Source: an uncultured Bacilli bacterium
Lineage (GTDB): Bacteria > Bacillota_I > Bacilli_A > RF39 > UBA660
Direction of reading: 5' to 3'
NCBI GenBank assembly: GCA_910577075.1
Contig: CAJTKV010000020.1
Span: forward strand, 1-36,569
DNA length: 36,569 nucleotides
Shown: positions 23,783 to 32,002 of the stretch, one piece after another
Numbering within the stretch: the first letter of the stretch is position 1
Layout of the letters: every line of letters starts with the position of its first letter
Notes under the pieces: generated by a model
Databases searched by the model: none
What the model was told of the DNA's origin: nothing
The model's input: the letters and a program-made list of their open reading frames with translations, nothing else
Translations under genes and position numbers: made by a program

Positions 23783-24682
23783 TTAATTTATAGTTCCGCC
23801 TGTCATAATTCTAAATTTAGCTTTATTATTCCAAATGTCATTTAATTGATTAAAATTCTTATCTGGATCTAACATTAATCTAGCTAATTCATCTAGTTCT
23901 TCCAAATCATTTTTATCCAATTTAAAATCCTTATCTTTAAGATACTTAGGATGATGCACATAGATAATTTCATCATTCATTAAACAGTGAAAATCATAAA
24001 ATAATGTCGTTACTAATATTTCGATTAATTTATCCTCGCCACTTCCATAATAAGCATGTCCTAGCTTTAAAGAAGTAATGCCCTTTTCTCTAAATTCCAA
24101 CCAGGCGCGTTCAACAGTTAAAAATTTATCTTGGGGAATATTATATATATCAAAATTGATATTATCATTACTGCAACAATCAGCATCAACTAAAATCCAT
24201 TTGTTATCCTTGCTATTATAGTATTCAGTAATCCAGTGATCCCAATAATAACCATTGTTACATGGATATTCCGCAAAGCCACTTCGCACTCTTGCAGGTA
24301 TTCCCTTGGCTTTTAAAATAGCGGCAAGCAATAATGCCTGGCCTCGACATGTAACGAAAATCTTATCTTTCGCCTCACGATTATGAGAATACGCATTATC
24401 TCTTCTCATTAATTCAGCTAACATACTTATTGAATTTGGAAGTATATCATCTTCTCGCAAAAGACGCATATCTGATATTTGAGTCATATCACCCCAAAAA
24501 CAATTTTTAGAATTTCTTATCTCTTTATTTTTAAAAGCAATAGGATGAATTATTTGATTTCTCTGTAACTGACACAACTCAACGATGTCATCAGGTAAAT
24601 TTTTAGCAAAATCCCTGTATAGTCCTAAATCTGTATAAGAACTGGTCTGTTTATAAAATTCCAATATATTTTTATCGATCAT
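23783..24682 (-). CDS. Transglutaminase-like cysteine protease-fold protein
   Basis: 299 residues. The transglutaminase-like core is clear: Cys 112 in VTCRGQALLLAAILKAKGIPARVRSG, His 149 in YWDHWITEYY, and Asp 166 in KWILVDADCC, the expected Cys-His-Asp order and spacing. Members may act as proteases or cross-linkers. No signal peptide or membrane helix, so probably cytoplasmic. The N-terminal 60 residues are helical. A GGAGACG-type site precedes the ATG. It is a single gene; the terminator at 24755-24782 separates it from the kinase-like gene upstream. Confidence 0.83.
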   Translation of the reverse strand: MIDKNILEFYKQTSSYTDLGLYRDFAKNLPDDIVELCQLQRNQIIHPIAFKNKEIRNSKNCFWGDMTQISDMRLLREDDILPNSISMLAELMRRDNAYSHNREAKDKIFVTCRGQALLLAAILKAKGIPARVRSGFAEYPCNNGYYWDHWITEYYNSKDNKWILVDADCCSNDNINFDIYNIPQDKFLTVERAWLEFREKGITSLKLGHAYYGSGEDKLIEILVTTLFYDFHCLMNDEIIYVHHPKYLKDKDFKLDKNDLEELDELARLMLDPDKNFNQLNDIWNNKAKFRIMTGGTIN

Positions 24683-24754
24683 TTTTACGTCTCCTATAAT
24701 TATTTTACCAAACTATTTAATTTATTTTAATAGTTTTATAAATTGGAATATAAT

Positions 24755-24782
24755 AAAACTCAACCTATAAATGTTTGAGTTC
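24755..24782 (-). terminator. Intrinsic terminator after the kinase-like gene
   Basis: AACTCAA-CCTATAAATGT-TTGAGTT; minus-strand T residues follow (TTTTATTATA). It is one of three similar AACTC/GAGTT hairpins in the right part of the window. Confidence 0.7.
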
Positions 24783-24799
24783 TATTATCGTTAGTATAT

Positions 24800-25564
24800 T
24801 TACTTTTTATACTGGCCTTCAACAAAAAGTGGTTCAAGTTCCTTTAGAGATTCCAATAAATCATCTAGGCTTTGATCTTCCCTATCTTCTAATAATATAT
24901 CAATGATATTGGAACTGTAGCCCTTTTGTTTTAGAATAGTTCTTTCTCCCTCTTTTAATGAAGAATATTTATAGGCAGCAAGATATTCCTCTTCATTTAG
25001 TAACAATTCAGTAATTATTCGATATCTTATAGAATTAAATATCTGATTGTAATAATAGCTGGGATTATCGGGATCAACTTTACAGTGATTTCCATCTAAA
25101 TCAATAAGTTGAATATTAAATTCGGGAGAGACCATAATATTTGAACTATTTAAATCAGTTGGATAAATGCCTGATGATGCAAAATCTATCAACAATGCTA
25201 CTAGATTTTTAAAGCATAAGAATTTATTGCTAATATCAGTAACTTTATCTATGGAAATGTAATCTTGTAAATAAGGAAGACCAATAGCCACTAATTTTTT
25301 ATTTCCTTTTTTATATTCGTCAATATCATAAAATATAATACTTGGAGATATGTTTTTAGAGTCTTTTAACTTTTCATCAAGGGAAAACATTTTTTTAATC
25401 GCTTCATCATTGGAACAATCAAGCCAAAAAGAGTTACTATATTCTTTTACACATGTAGGAATATCGTAGGCATCAGGATCTAAATAGACATTTGATTCTC
25501 TTCCCTCTGATGAAAGTAGTTGTAACTTTGCAAAGTAACTACTAGAAGCACAGTATTCTACCAT
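24800..25564 (-). CDS. Protein-kinase-fold protein with divergent catalytic loop
   Basis: 254 residues. A kinase catalytic core is visible: GIYPTDLNSSNIMVSPEFNIQLIDLDG holds the catalytic-loop pattern D137-L-N-x-x-N142 (the usual HRD is replaced by PTD) and D155-L-D-G in place of DFG. CVKEY near residue 40 may supply the ATP-anchoring Lys. LLIDFASSGIYPTDLN corresponds to helix E leading into the loop. The protein is shorter than most Ser/Thr kinases, as in kinase-like folds of aminoglycoside- or Rio-type. It is probably cotranscribed with 25583-26197, 18 nt upstream. Confidence 0.7.
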   Translation of the reverse strand: MVEYCASSSYFAKLQLLSSEGRESNVYLDPDAYDIPTCVKEYSNSFWLDCSNDEAIKKMFSLDEKLKDSKNISPSIIFYDIDEYKKGNKKLVAIGLPYLQDYISIDKVTDISNKFLCFKNLVALLIDFASSGIYPTDLNSSNIMVSPEFNIQLIDLDGNHCKVDPDNPSYYYNQIFNSIRYRIITELLLNEEEYLAAYKYSSLKEGERTILKQKGYSSNIIDILLEDREDQSLDDLLESLKELEPLFVEGQYKK

Positions 25565-25582
25565 ATTTATTCACCTTCTTAA

Positions 25583-26197
25583 TTAATCTAATATATTTTT
25601 TCTCACTATACGGAGTTTATCGGCATCATCTAATAGTGATAAACTATCAACTACTTTAATACCATTTATCTCTTTCATTATACTATCATCATTTAAATTT
25701 AACAATTCTTGGCTGTAAACCTTTTGACCTAATAATTTATTAACATCTTCAATATCGCTTGCTATATAACTTTCTAAATAGTACAATGTATAAACATTCT
25801 TCGATTTTGAATATTTTAATTCATAATGGGAATCTAATTTCTCACCAATTTTTGTGCCATTTACATTAAATACTTTATTAAACTCCTCTACTAGGACACG
25901 CTTTCTTTTATCCTCATTAAATCCCCTTTTAGATACATATTCTCTGTTATATATATCTTCATATAAATCAATTAATTCACGATACGTTATATCGGGATTT
26001 TCTATTTTATATGGATTAATCATAAACTTATTTTCTTGTTGAAAAAAAGGATACAAAATATTCCAAGTATCTGGTTTTATATTGTATAGAATTAATCCAT
26101 CTTTGGTATTGGTATAAAGATCTGTGGCACTATCAAAACTTGAGGGAAGCATCTCTTTGGGAACTTTTTTATTTAACATATCTTTGGTAATTATCAT
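25583..26197 (-). CDS. Unknown protein upstream of the kinase-like gene, 204 aa
   Basis: Not recognised. Mostly helical and charged, with a turn-rich middle (ENPDITYRELIDLYEDIYNREYV, KRKRVLVEEFNKVFNVNGTKIG) and a C-terminal DDADKLRIVRKNILD. No membrane segment. AAGGAG precedes the ATG. First gene of a two-gene unit with the kinase-fold protein, so it may be the partner or substrate of that protein; this is inference from position alone. The promoter zone is shared with the divergent peptidase E gene. Confidence 0.75.
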   Translation of the reverse strand: MIITKDMLNKKVPKEMLPSSFDSATDLYTNTKDGLILYNIKPDTWNILYPFFQQENKFMINPYKIENPDITYRELIDLYEDIYNREYVSKRGFNEDKRKRVLVEEFNKVFNVNGTKIGEKLDSHYELKYSKSKNVYTLYYLESYIASDIEDVNKLLGQKVYSQELLNLNDDSIMKEINGIKVVDSLSLLDDADKLRIVRKNILD

Positions 26198-26235
26198 TTT
26201 TTTACTCCTTTTATTGGCGTTATTTTTTCATTGTT

Positions 26236-26268
26236 AGTGTAGCATATTTTATGCAATTTTGCTATAAT
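26236..26268. promoter_or_regulatory. Divergent extended -10 promoters around a palindrome
   Basis: On the plus strand TGCTATAAT (26260-26268) drives the peptidase E gene; on the minus strand TGCTACACT (26244-26236) faces the 25583-26197 gene. Between them lies the palindrome GCATA-TTT-TATGC (26242-26254), next to the minus-strand box. One regulator bound there could affect both genes. Confidence 0.45.
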
Positions 26269-26293
26269 TAAAACCATAAAGGAGGTCTGTTAT

Positions 26294-26956
26294 ATGAAAT
26301 TATATTTATCTTCTTATAAAGTTGGTAATAATATGGGCGAATTAAAAAAGTGGATAAGCGAACACGATAATAATATATTAGTTATCCCAAATGCATTGGA
26401 TGTTTTTCCCGATGGAGAACGTAAGACAAATGGTATTTTAGAAAAAAGTAAGGAATTAGAAGTATTAGGTTTTAATCCGGTTCAATTAGATTTGAGAAAT
26501 TATTTTAATAAACCAGAACAACTTAAAAAGGAAATTAAAGATTTTAAAGCCTTTTATGTTTTAGGGGGAAATATATTCGTCTTAAGACGGGCAATGAGGT
26601 TAAGTGGATTTGATAATTATTTGAGAGAAATTGCTACAGATCCAGATTATTTATATTCAGGTTTTAGTGCTGGTATATGTGTGTTAGCCAATGATTTGCA
26701 TGGTATTCATCTAGCAGATGAACCAGAACAAGACCCTTATAACTATGGAGAAATTATTTGGGAAGGAATTGGTCTTATTGATTATATGCCTGTTCCACAT
26801 TATGATACTCCGGAGCATCCTGAATCTCATTTAATGTATGATGTTGTAACTTATCTTGAAAATCATAATTTGAAATATCAAACTCTCAAAGATGGCGATG
26901 TTATTATTGAAGATTTAAATACTTTAGATACTAATTTAAATAAAAAAACACGTTGA
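26294..26956 (+). CDS. Peptidase E-like (S51) protein
   Basis: 220 residues. The S51 core is visible: VLGGNIFVLRRAM (GGN at 91-93) and the nucleophile elbow LYSGFSAGICVLA with Ser 125. MPVPHYDTPEHPESHL carries the His/acid residues of the active site. Known peptidase E enzymes cleave Asp-X dipeptides; related proteins hydrolyse cyanophycin or act as amidotransferase-like peptidases. Cytoplasmic. AGGAGG stands 8 nt before the ATG. The last 10 residues (LNTLDTNLNKKTR) are a charged tail. Confidence 0.88.
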   Translation: MKLYLSSYKVGNNMGELKKWISEHDNNILVIPNALDVFPDGERKTNGILEKSKELEVLGFNPVQLDLRNYFNKPEQLKKEIKDFKAFYVLGGNIFVLRRAMRLSGFDNYLREIATDPDYLYSGFSAGICVLANDLHGIHLADEPEQDPYNYGEIIWEGIGLIDYMPVPHYDTPEHPESHLMYDVVTYLENHNLKYQTLKDGDVIIEDLNTLDTNLNKKTR

Positions 26957-27004
26957 TTACTTGACTATTTATAAACAAATTTACTAAATTCACAAAACAT
27001 AACT

Positions 27005-27036
27005 ACTTTCAAAAATAAATTGAAAGTATTTTTTTT
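27005..27036 (+). terminator. Intrinsic terminator after the peptidase E-like gene
   Basis: ACTTTCAA-AAATAAA-TTGAAAGT followed by a T8 run. Lies 48 nt downstream of the stop at 26956. Confidence 0.88.
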
Positions 27037-27154
27037 ATCTTCCCCTATCTCTATACATTCACATTATCATAACTTCTTTAAACCAAAATAATAATTTTTA
27101 TATTTTTATTTATCAAGAAAAGTATTATAATAAACGTCATTGAGAGGGATTATA

Positions 27155-28387
27155 ATGCATTTAGATAAATTGAGATATTTTTTAACAGAACATTTTGAAA
27201 AAAAACTTTATACTTATGAAAACTTCAAATTATTAATTCATCCTTCTGTAACTGGCAATAGTGATTTGTTAAATAGATTAGAAGATGATATAAATCTAAT
27301 GCCAGAAATATCTAAAACATTAGATAATACAGATATAAAATTTTATAGATATGACTATAATGAAAATTTATATTCTAAAAGTGAACTCTTAGCATTTATT
27401 TTGGCTTCTATAAGTGAAGATTGGGATATTATAAAAGGCATTGATTCATGTACGGGCAAATTGCATTTTTGGCTTAAACATGAAGATATAATTTATGATC
27501 CCTCTCTTGCTGTAATTACCAAAGAGGATATATATTCTAAAAGATTTAAAAAATTAACAGAAATAAAAAAGGAAGATATTCGACAACATTTAGTTGAAAA
27601 TAATAATGTATCTAAATTCTACGAAAAAACAAGATTTATAAATTCTAGAAAAAATAAAAGTCAGGATTTTTCTATCACTTTTATAAATAAGATAATAGAA
27701 GAATTTAATAAAAATGTAAACAGAGAGGTTGCATTAGATGAGGACAAAATTGAACATATCAAAGAGTATTTTATGTTTGATGATTTTATCGAACTTCGAC
27801 AGGTTTTATCGCAAAAAAGAAAAAGTTATTTAAAAGGTAGTAATATTGCAGTTCACCCTTCTATTGATAATAGTATATTAGATACTATTAAGAAAACAGC
27901 TGACTGTATATCTTGTTTAATGAAACAAGAATATGATATGAACTTTGATTATTATAAATGGACTTTAGGTAACTGTTATGGATTATCGATAATGTTTACT
28001 TTATTTAATGGAAATTTTAAATTAGTACAGGGAGGTATTCCCTATCAAAGACATGATTTTGGTATATCAACAAACCATTTTTATCAACATTCATGGTTAG
28101 AAATAGATGATATAGTTTATGATCCGGCCTTAAAAATAGTAACTCCGAAAGAATTATATTATACTTTTGTGCAAAAACAAGATGAGTATTCTAAAGAAGA
28201 AACAGAAAACATATTGCGAAGAATTGGATTCAATTTTACGCATTTCAGGGATTTTATGACTGGAATACAAATTGGAAATAATGAATCTATAAGATATAGA
28301 AGCTTAGTAAATAAGATTGATTCTCAAGAAATGAATGAGCAAGCAGAAAAGTTATTATCACTAGTACAAAAATATAAGCATGATTAA
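27155..28387 (+). CDS. Protein of two tandem cysteine-protease-like domains (one degenerate)
   Basis: 410 residues from the ATG at 27155 (GAGAGGG 7 nt upstream; a TTG at 27140 would precede that site). The two halves look like a duplication: LLIHPSVTGNS near 27 matches IAVHPSIDNS near 231, and LHFWLKHEDIIYDPSLAVITKEDIY (about 103-127) matches QHSWLEIDDIVYDPALKIVTPKELY (about 311-335). The second half has Cys 274 (LGNCYGLSIMF), His 312 and Asp 323 in the order of a transglutaminase/papain-type triad; the first lacks the Cys. Probably cytoplasmic; function unknown. Confidence 0.72.
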   Translation: MHLDKLRYFLTEHFEKKLYTYENFKLLIHPSVTGNSDLLNRLEDDINLMPEISKTLDNTDIKFYRYDYNENLYSKSELLAFILASISEDWDIIKGIDSCTGKLHFWLKHEDIIYDPSLAVITKEDIYSKRFKKLTEIKKEDIRQHLVENNNVSKFYEKTRFINSRKNKSQDFSITFINKIIEEFNKNVNREVALDEDKIEHIKEYFMFDDFIELRQVLSQKRKSYLKGSNIAVHPSIDNSILDTIKKTADCISCLMKQEYDMNFDYYKWTLGNCYGLSIMFTLFNGNFKLVQGGIPYQRHDFGISTNHFYQHSWLEIDDIVYDPALKIVTPKELYYTFVQKQDEYSKEETENILRRIGFNFTHFRDFMTGIQIGNNESIRYRSLVNKIDSQEMNEQAEKLLSLVQKYKHD

Positions 28388-28433
28388 TTATTAAAAAAAG
28401 TTAAAATGATGAAATGTACCATTTAAGCTAGAA

Positions 28434-29333
28434 CTATTTTAAAATAGGAACGCTTTTATGAAATTCCTTATAACATCTTTCATCATTATACCAAATAATA
28501 AAACCATTATTTATATTCTTTATAGGAAGGTATTCACTTTTTTTGCCAAGCAAATCAAATTCATCTTCATCTATTGAATTCTTTTCCATATAATGTAACT
28601 TAAAGATACCATCTACACTTAAAAAATTACCTAAGTTATTGACGGCATCCCAATATTTTTTCTTTTCAACATATGTGTATACATTGGATAAATCAATTAA
28701 GTTATATTCATCATTTAAGTAATTACTAAATTTAGATAAATCAGTAATCGTAATATTTATAGTAATATCATCTATAATACTTCTGACATACTCATAAGTC
28801 TCATCAGAAGAAAGATAGTATGGTAACATGCCATCTGCAGCGGAAGGATAAAAATGAAATAATCTATTAATAATGCCTTCATTGTACATATTATCCCAAA
28901 AACTTCTATATTTATCAGGAATATTATTTTTAAATTTTAAATATATTTCTTTATCTAAAAATCTAGATGATTTTTTTTCAGATATATCATTATAAAAGAA
29001 TGCAATAAATTCTTCCCTACTTAATACTTTTAAGGCAGCAAGTTTCATGTAAAAAAAGGGAATAGTTAAATTATTGGCATCCATAATTGTTATATCTGTA
29101 GAACCTAAAAGAGCATAAGAAAATAATTGATCTAAAGAACTTCCCATTGTCATTACTCTTTTGTTATGTAAAGTAAATTCAATTAAAAAATCCTCTGTTA
29201 TCTCTGTAGAAAGAGGATATATTCTAAGTCTAACTTCTGCAGGATGGAAAGGCCTTATTCTCGAAGTTGTATGACCTACTTTAATATAATCTTCTAAACT
29301 TAATTCATTGTTAATTGTTATCAATTTAATCAC
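28434..29333 (-). CDS. DUF3419/BtaA-like protein
   Basis: 299 residues. RVMTMGSSLDQLFSYALLGSTDITIMDANNLTIPFFYMKLAALKVLSREEF (about 59-108) fits the Rossmann-type SAM-binding core of BtaA-like 3-amino-3-carboxypropyl transferases (family DUF3419), including the D-x-N and KLAAL-x-L-x-x-EEF blocks. BtaA makes betaine-lipid headgroups; whether this protein uses SAM is unproven. The rest is not diagnostic. The start is GTG at 29333; an in-frame TTG at 29324 with AGGTGA in front is an alternative. The palindromic box TGCTATAATAGCA lies just upstream. Confidence 0.6.
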   Translation of the reverse strand: MIKLITINNELSLEDYIKVGHTTSRIRPFHPAEVRLRIYPLSTEITEDFLIEFTLHNKRVMTMGSSLDQLFSYALLGSTDITIMDANNLTIPFFYMKLAALKVLSREEFIAFFYNDISEKKSSRFLDKEIYLKFKNNIPDKYRSFWDNMYNEGIINRLFHFYPSAADGMLPYYLSSDETYEYVRSIIDDITINITITDLSKFSNYLNDEYNLIDLSNVYTYVEKKKYWDAVNNLGNFLSVDGIFKLHYMEKNSIDEDEFDLLGKKSEYLPIKNINNGFIIWYNDERCYKEFHKSVPILK

Positions 29334-29342
29334 CTAATATAT

Positions 29343-29355
29343 TGCTATTATAGCA
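29343..29355 (-). promoter_or_regulatory. Palindromic extended -10 promoter of the BtaA-like gene
   Basis: Minus strand TGCTATAATAGCA, a near-perfect palindrome containing the extended -10 TGCTATAAT. The predicted start lies about 8-10 nt from the GTG, so the leader is ultrashort. Confidence 0.45.
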
Positions 29356-29424
29356 TTAATTAAAATATATTATAACTTACGAAGCGAAAACTCATGTACT
29401 AAATCTGAACTATAGAGTTATATA

Positions 29425-29865
29425 TTATATACGCTTTTCAACTAAGATTTCATTTAAAAATATGTCTTCTTTTTTTATTATATCTAAAATATTCCAGTTA
29501 TTTTTTATCAAGTAACTTAACATTTCTCTTTTATTATTTAAAGTTTTTAATGTAACTCTGTCATATCCTATTTTTTTTGCATAGTTTTCAAAGATTGTCA
29601 TCATTTCGGTTAGGATTCCCATTTTTCTATATCTCTTATCAACTGCAACTACCCAGCAATAAAAACTATCATTTTTTTCATATGCTATCAAATAGCCAAT
29701 AATTTCCTCATTGACATAAGCTCCTAATATAAGATATTTTGAATTTCCAATTCTATTTTTACAATGTTCAACAGTTCCTGCTTCTGGTCTAGTCCATTCT
29801 TCTATTTTAGGAAATACCTTTAATGCTTCCTCTAAGCTTACCTCTTTAACTATAAAATTTTTCAA
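29425..29865 (-). CDS. GNAT acetyltransferase with a TTG start
   Basis: 146 residues. KNFIVKEVSLEEALKVFP opens the fold, YLILGAYVNEEIIGYLIAYEK forms the central strands, and WVVAVDKRYRKMGILTEMMTIFENYAKKIGYDRVTLKTLNNKREML holds the acetyl-CoA loop (RYRKMG) and the following strand. I choose TTG at 29865 because GGAGGTG lies 5-6 nt upstream; the ATG at 29910 has no ribosome site. It follows the 29915-30472 gene by 49 nt and is probably cotranscribed with it. Confidence 0.85.
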   Translation of the reverse strand: MKNFIVKEVSLEEALKVFPKIEEWTRPEAGTVEHCKNRIGNSKYLILGAYVNEEIIGYLIAYEKNDSFYCWVVAVDKRYRKMGILTEMMTIFENYAKKIGYDRVTLKTLNNKREMLSYLIKNNWNILDIIKKEDIFLNEILVEKRI

Positions 29866-29914
29866 ATTTACACCTCCATTGAAATTACTATTTTTAAACA
29901 AATTGTTCATGTTA

Positions 29915-30472
29915 TTAGTAATGCGTTCTTATTTCCCAAATTATAATTCTCTCGTTATTTATACCTAAGGGTCTATCAAATAATGAAAATTCAACTAAAA
30001 CATCAAATAAATTATGCTTATTTAAATAGCTATATATGTAATCAAAATCGGGAATCTTATTTAAAATTTTATCGTCAAAAATATTCGTCTTCAATGACAT
30101 AAAGGAGTCTTTAATACTATCTCTGACATTTGCTTCAGGATTCTTAGAAATAGTTACATAAATATCGCCATTTGTTTTAATCTCGATATCAGCTTCCATT
30201 ATTTGATTTTCGGCATAGTTTATTGAACTTACATTTATCGTATATAATTCATACTCTTTTATTTCATCTAGTATCATATTTTTTTCAACTTTTAATTTAA
30301 AAATCCCACCAAAATTACTTTTATCTCTTATGGCATAATAATCAGCTGGGTATTTATCGATAAATTCCAAGACTTTATCTTCCTCGCCTTTTTTAAATAA
30401 TTGTTCTGGAAATCTATTCAAGCCTAACTCATTTATTTTTTTGATGCTTTCTAGTTTATTTTTAATAATCAT
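29915..30472 (-). CDS. Unknown protein, 185 aa
   Basis: Not recognised. ATG at 30472 with GGAGGA 6-9 nt upstream; a frame to 30496 lacks a site. PADYYAIRDKSNFGGIFKLKVEK near 40-62 is followed by a beta-rich centre (YELYTINVSSINYAENQIMEADIEIKTNGDIYVTIS) and a C-terminal VLVEFSLFDRPLGINNERIIIWEIRTHY. The pattern of conserved-looking Arg and Glu near the end recalls small ATP-grasp-like or RNA-binding proteins, but this is a guess. A TGCTATAAT box is at 30532-30524. Confidence 0.76.
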   Translation of the reverse strand: MIIKNKLESIKKINELGLNRFPEQLFKKGEEDKVLEFIDKYPADYYAIRDKSNFGGIFKLKVEKNMILDEIKEYELYTINVSSINYAENQIMEADIEIKTNGDIYVTISKNPEANVRDSIKDSFMSLKTNIFDDKILNKIPDFDYIYSYLNKHNLFDVLVEFSLFDRPLGINNERIIIWEIRTHY

Positions 30473-30523
30473 ATGGTATCCTCCAAAAAGTTGCAATATG
30501 GCGCGTAATGCTAATATATTTTT

Positions 30524-30532
30524 ATTATAGCA
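30524..30532 (-). promoter_or_regulatory. Extended -10 promoter of the 30472-29425 unit
   Basis: Minus strand TGCTATAAT (30532-30524). The predicted start near 30517 lies about 45 nt before the ATG at 30472. Confidence 0.5.
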
Positions 30533-30595
30533 TCCTTATCAAGAATAGTCATTATTTTAAAACAATTTGGTTTGCATTAATTTGTTTTATTTAAT

Positions 30596-30662
30596 AAAAA
30601 AACCAATTCTGTTTCTAGAATTGATTCCTATTATTAAACTCTAACTATATAAGTTTGAGTAT
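30596..30662 (-). terminator. Terminator(s) after the LOG-family gene
   Basis: A first hairpin, minus strand CAATTCT-AGAAAC-AGAATTG (30623-30604), is followed by TTTTTTT. A second, upstream one of the type ACTC-N-GAGT (30640-30660) resembles other AACTC/GAGTT hairpins here. The first is a clear terminator; the second is weaker. Confidence 0.75.
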
Positions 30663-30701
30663 TTCTTTCATGGTTCTCTTCGAGAAGGCATTCAAAAACT
30701 A

Positions 30702-31235
30702 TTAATTGTTATTAAGATAATTTAATATTTCATCTGGTTCATTAACTACAGTATATAATTTATTTCTATCACATAAATCGAATCTATCATTATAAAATTT
30801 TTCAAAAGCCTTTAATATATCATTAAAATATCCGTTTATATTTATTATGAATATTGGTTTATTATGTTCCCCTAATTTTTTGTTTTGGATAGATGTACTT
30901 AATTCGGCTAAAGCACCATAACTACCTGGCATAATAATCGTAACATCACCATTATTAACTAAATATTTTAATTGATCAGTAGCGGTCTCTGTTTCAATTA
31001 TTTCATCTGATTCTACTTTCGTTAAAAAACCACTATACTGTTTTGGAAAAACTGATATAACCTTTCCTCCATTTTCTTTTACACCCCTGTATAATTCTCC
31101 CATCATTCCTTTATCAGAAGAACCAAAGATTAAACTATGACCATTTTCAGCAATCATTTTTCCAAGTTTTTTTGCAGATTTTAAATATATTAAGTCTACA
31201 TCTTCTGAACTACTACAACCAACAAATATTCTCAT
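30702..31235 (-). CDS. LOG family protein (lysine decarboxylase-like Rossmann fold)
   Basis: 177 residues. The two hallmark loops are GSSDKGMMGELYRG (about 38-51) and MPGSYGALAELS (about 102-113), variants of the family's GGGxxGLMG and PGGxGTxxE motifs; the third residue and Thr of the second motif differ (SYGALAE). LOG proteins act as nucleotide phosphoribohydrolases (cytokinin-type) or bind nucleotides. The loss of GGxGT residues may affect activity. Start 31235 has AGGAGG 8 nt upstream; a frame back to 31286 has no ribosome site. Confidence 0.85.
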   Translation of the reverse strand: MRIFVGCSSSEDVDLIYLKSAKKLGKMIAENGHSLIFGSSDKGMMGELYRGVKENGGKVISVFPKQYSGFLTKVESDEIIETETATDQLKYLVNNGDVTIIMPGSYGALAELSTSIQNKKLGEHNKPIFIININGYFNDILKAFEKFYNDRFDLCDRNKLYTVVNEPDEILNYLNNN

Positions 31236-31353
31236 TATCTTACCTCCTAATATAATTATAGTTACATTGATTATGTCAATATACAATTATTTACTAAATT
31301 GTCATAATCAAAATTAATTGTATAAGTATTATACCAGAAATTTAGGCATATTA

Positions 31354-31380
31354 AAACTCGAAACATAAAAGTTCGAGTTT
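31354..31380 (-). terminator. Terminator after tRNA-Leu
   Basis: Minus strand AAACTCGAA-CTTTTATGT-TTCGAGTTT, a 9-bp stem followed by a few T residues, 11 nt downstream of the encoded CCA end. Confidence 0.8.
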
Positions 31381-31390
31381 GGTATCAATC

Positions 31391-31476
31391 TGGTGCAAGG
31401 AAGGAGACTTGAACTCCCACAAGTTAAAACTTACTACCCCCTCAAAGTAGCGCGTCTACCATTCCGCCATCCTTGC
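31391..31476 (-). tRNA. tRNA-Leu (anticodon GAG)
   Basis: 86 nt including an encoded CCA. The acceptor stem GCAAGGA/TCCTTGC is perfect, the discriminator is A. The D-arm GCGG...GCAGA-type and the T-arm GGGAG-TTCAAGT-CTCCT are intact. The anticodon stem CTACT/GGTAG closes the 7-nt loop TTGAGGG with GAG at positions 34-36 (reads CUC and CUU). The long variable arm with AAGTTTTAACTT confirms a class II tRNA, as expected for leucine. Confidence 0.95.
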
Positions 31477-31535
31477 GTTTAACAAAAAGAAAATTCATAT
31501 AAATTATCATGCTAGTGCGGTAAATATAATAATAG

Positions 31536-31922
31536 TTATTCACAACTTTTATACGAGAAGTCAAGTTCAAGATAACCGACTTCATTTTCATGATTTTTAA
31601 AATATATCATTAAAATAAAACTTTTAGATAAATATCTCATAATGTCCATTTTTATTTCTGTATGTAAATCGTATAACCCATTTTTTTCAAAAACAACATT
31701 TCCGTCATCTACATACTGAATAAAATCTATATGTTCATTTAAGTTAAATTTAAGCATATCATCAATTGATATTGTTGATATAAAATTTAAAGAATATGAA
31801 TTATTATTACTTTTTCCTGTAATATAAAAATTTAATTGTTGATTTTCTTCTGTAATTTCAATTTGTTGTTCTACTAGGGAATTTAATTTACCAATTTTAA
31901 AATCAGTCGTCGCTTCAAACAT
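31536..31922 (-). CDS. Unknown small protein, 128 aa
   Basis: Not recognised. Predicted to be beta-rich (KIGKLNSLVEQQIEITEENQQLNFYITG, NEVGYLELDFSYKSCE) with a short helix before the final strands. No signal peptide or membrane helix. The start has only a weak GAGG 14-15 nt upstream, so the ATG is not strongly supported. The promoter TTGCAA-N17-TATAAA at 32002-31974 sits just upstream, which supports a real gene. The tRNA-Leu lies 60 nt downstream on the same strand. Confidence 0.65.
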   Translation of the reverse strand: MFEATTDFKIGKLNSLVEQQIEITEENQQLNFYITGKSNNNSYSLNFISTISIDDMLKFNLNEHIDFIQYVDDGNVVFEKNGLYDLHTEIKMDIMRYLSKSFILMIYFKNHENEVGYLELDFSYKSCE

Positions 31923-31973
31923 AGATTACCGTATCCTCACATTGCTATGATTTGTACAAGTTTCCTTGACATA

Positions 31974-32002
31974 TTTATAGTATCATAAAAACGACTTTGC
32001 AA
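31974..32002 (-). promoter_or_regulatory. Promoter of the 128-aa gene
   Basis: Minus strand TTGCAA (32002-31997), 17-nt spacer, TATAAA (31979-31974); predicted start near 31967, about 45 nt before the ATG. The rest of 31923-32107 shows nothing else. Confidence 0.65.

Noticed and set aside
30661..30687. An 8-codon mini-ORF on the minus strand after the LOG-family gene
   Set aside because: It is downstream of that gene, has only an AGAGA-like site, and shows no sign of controlling a following gene.
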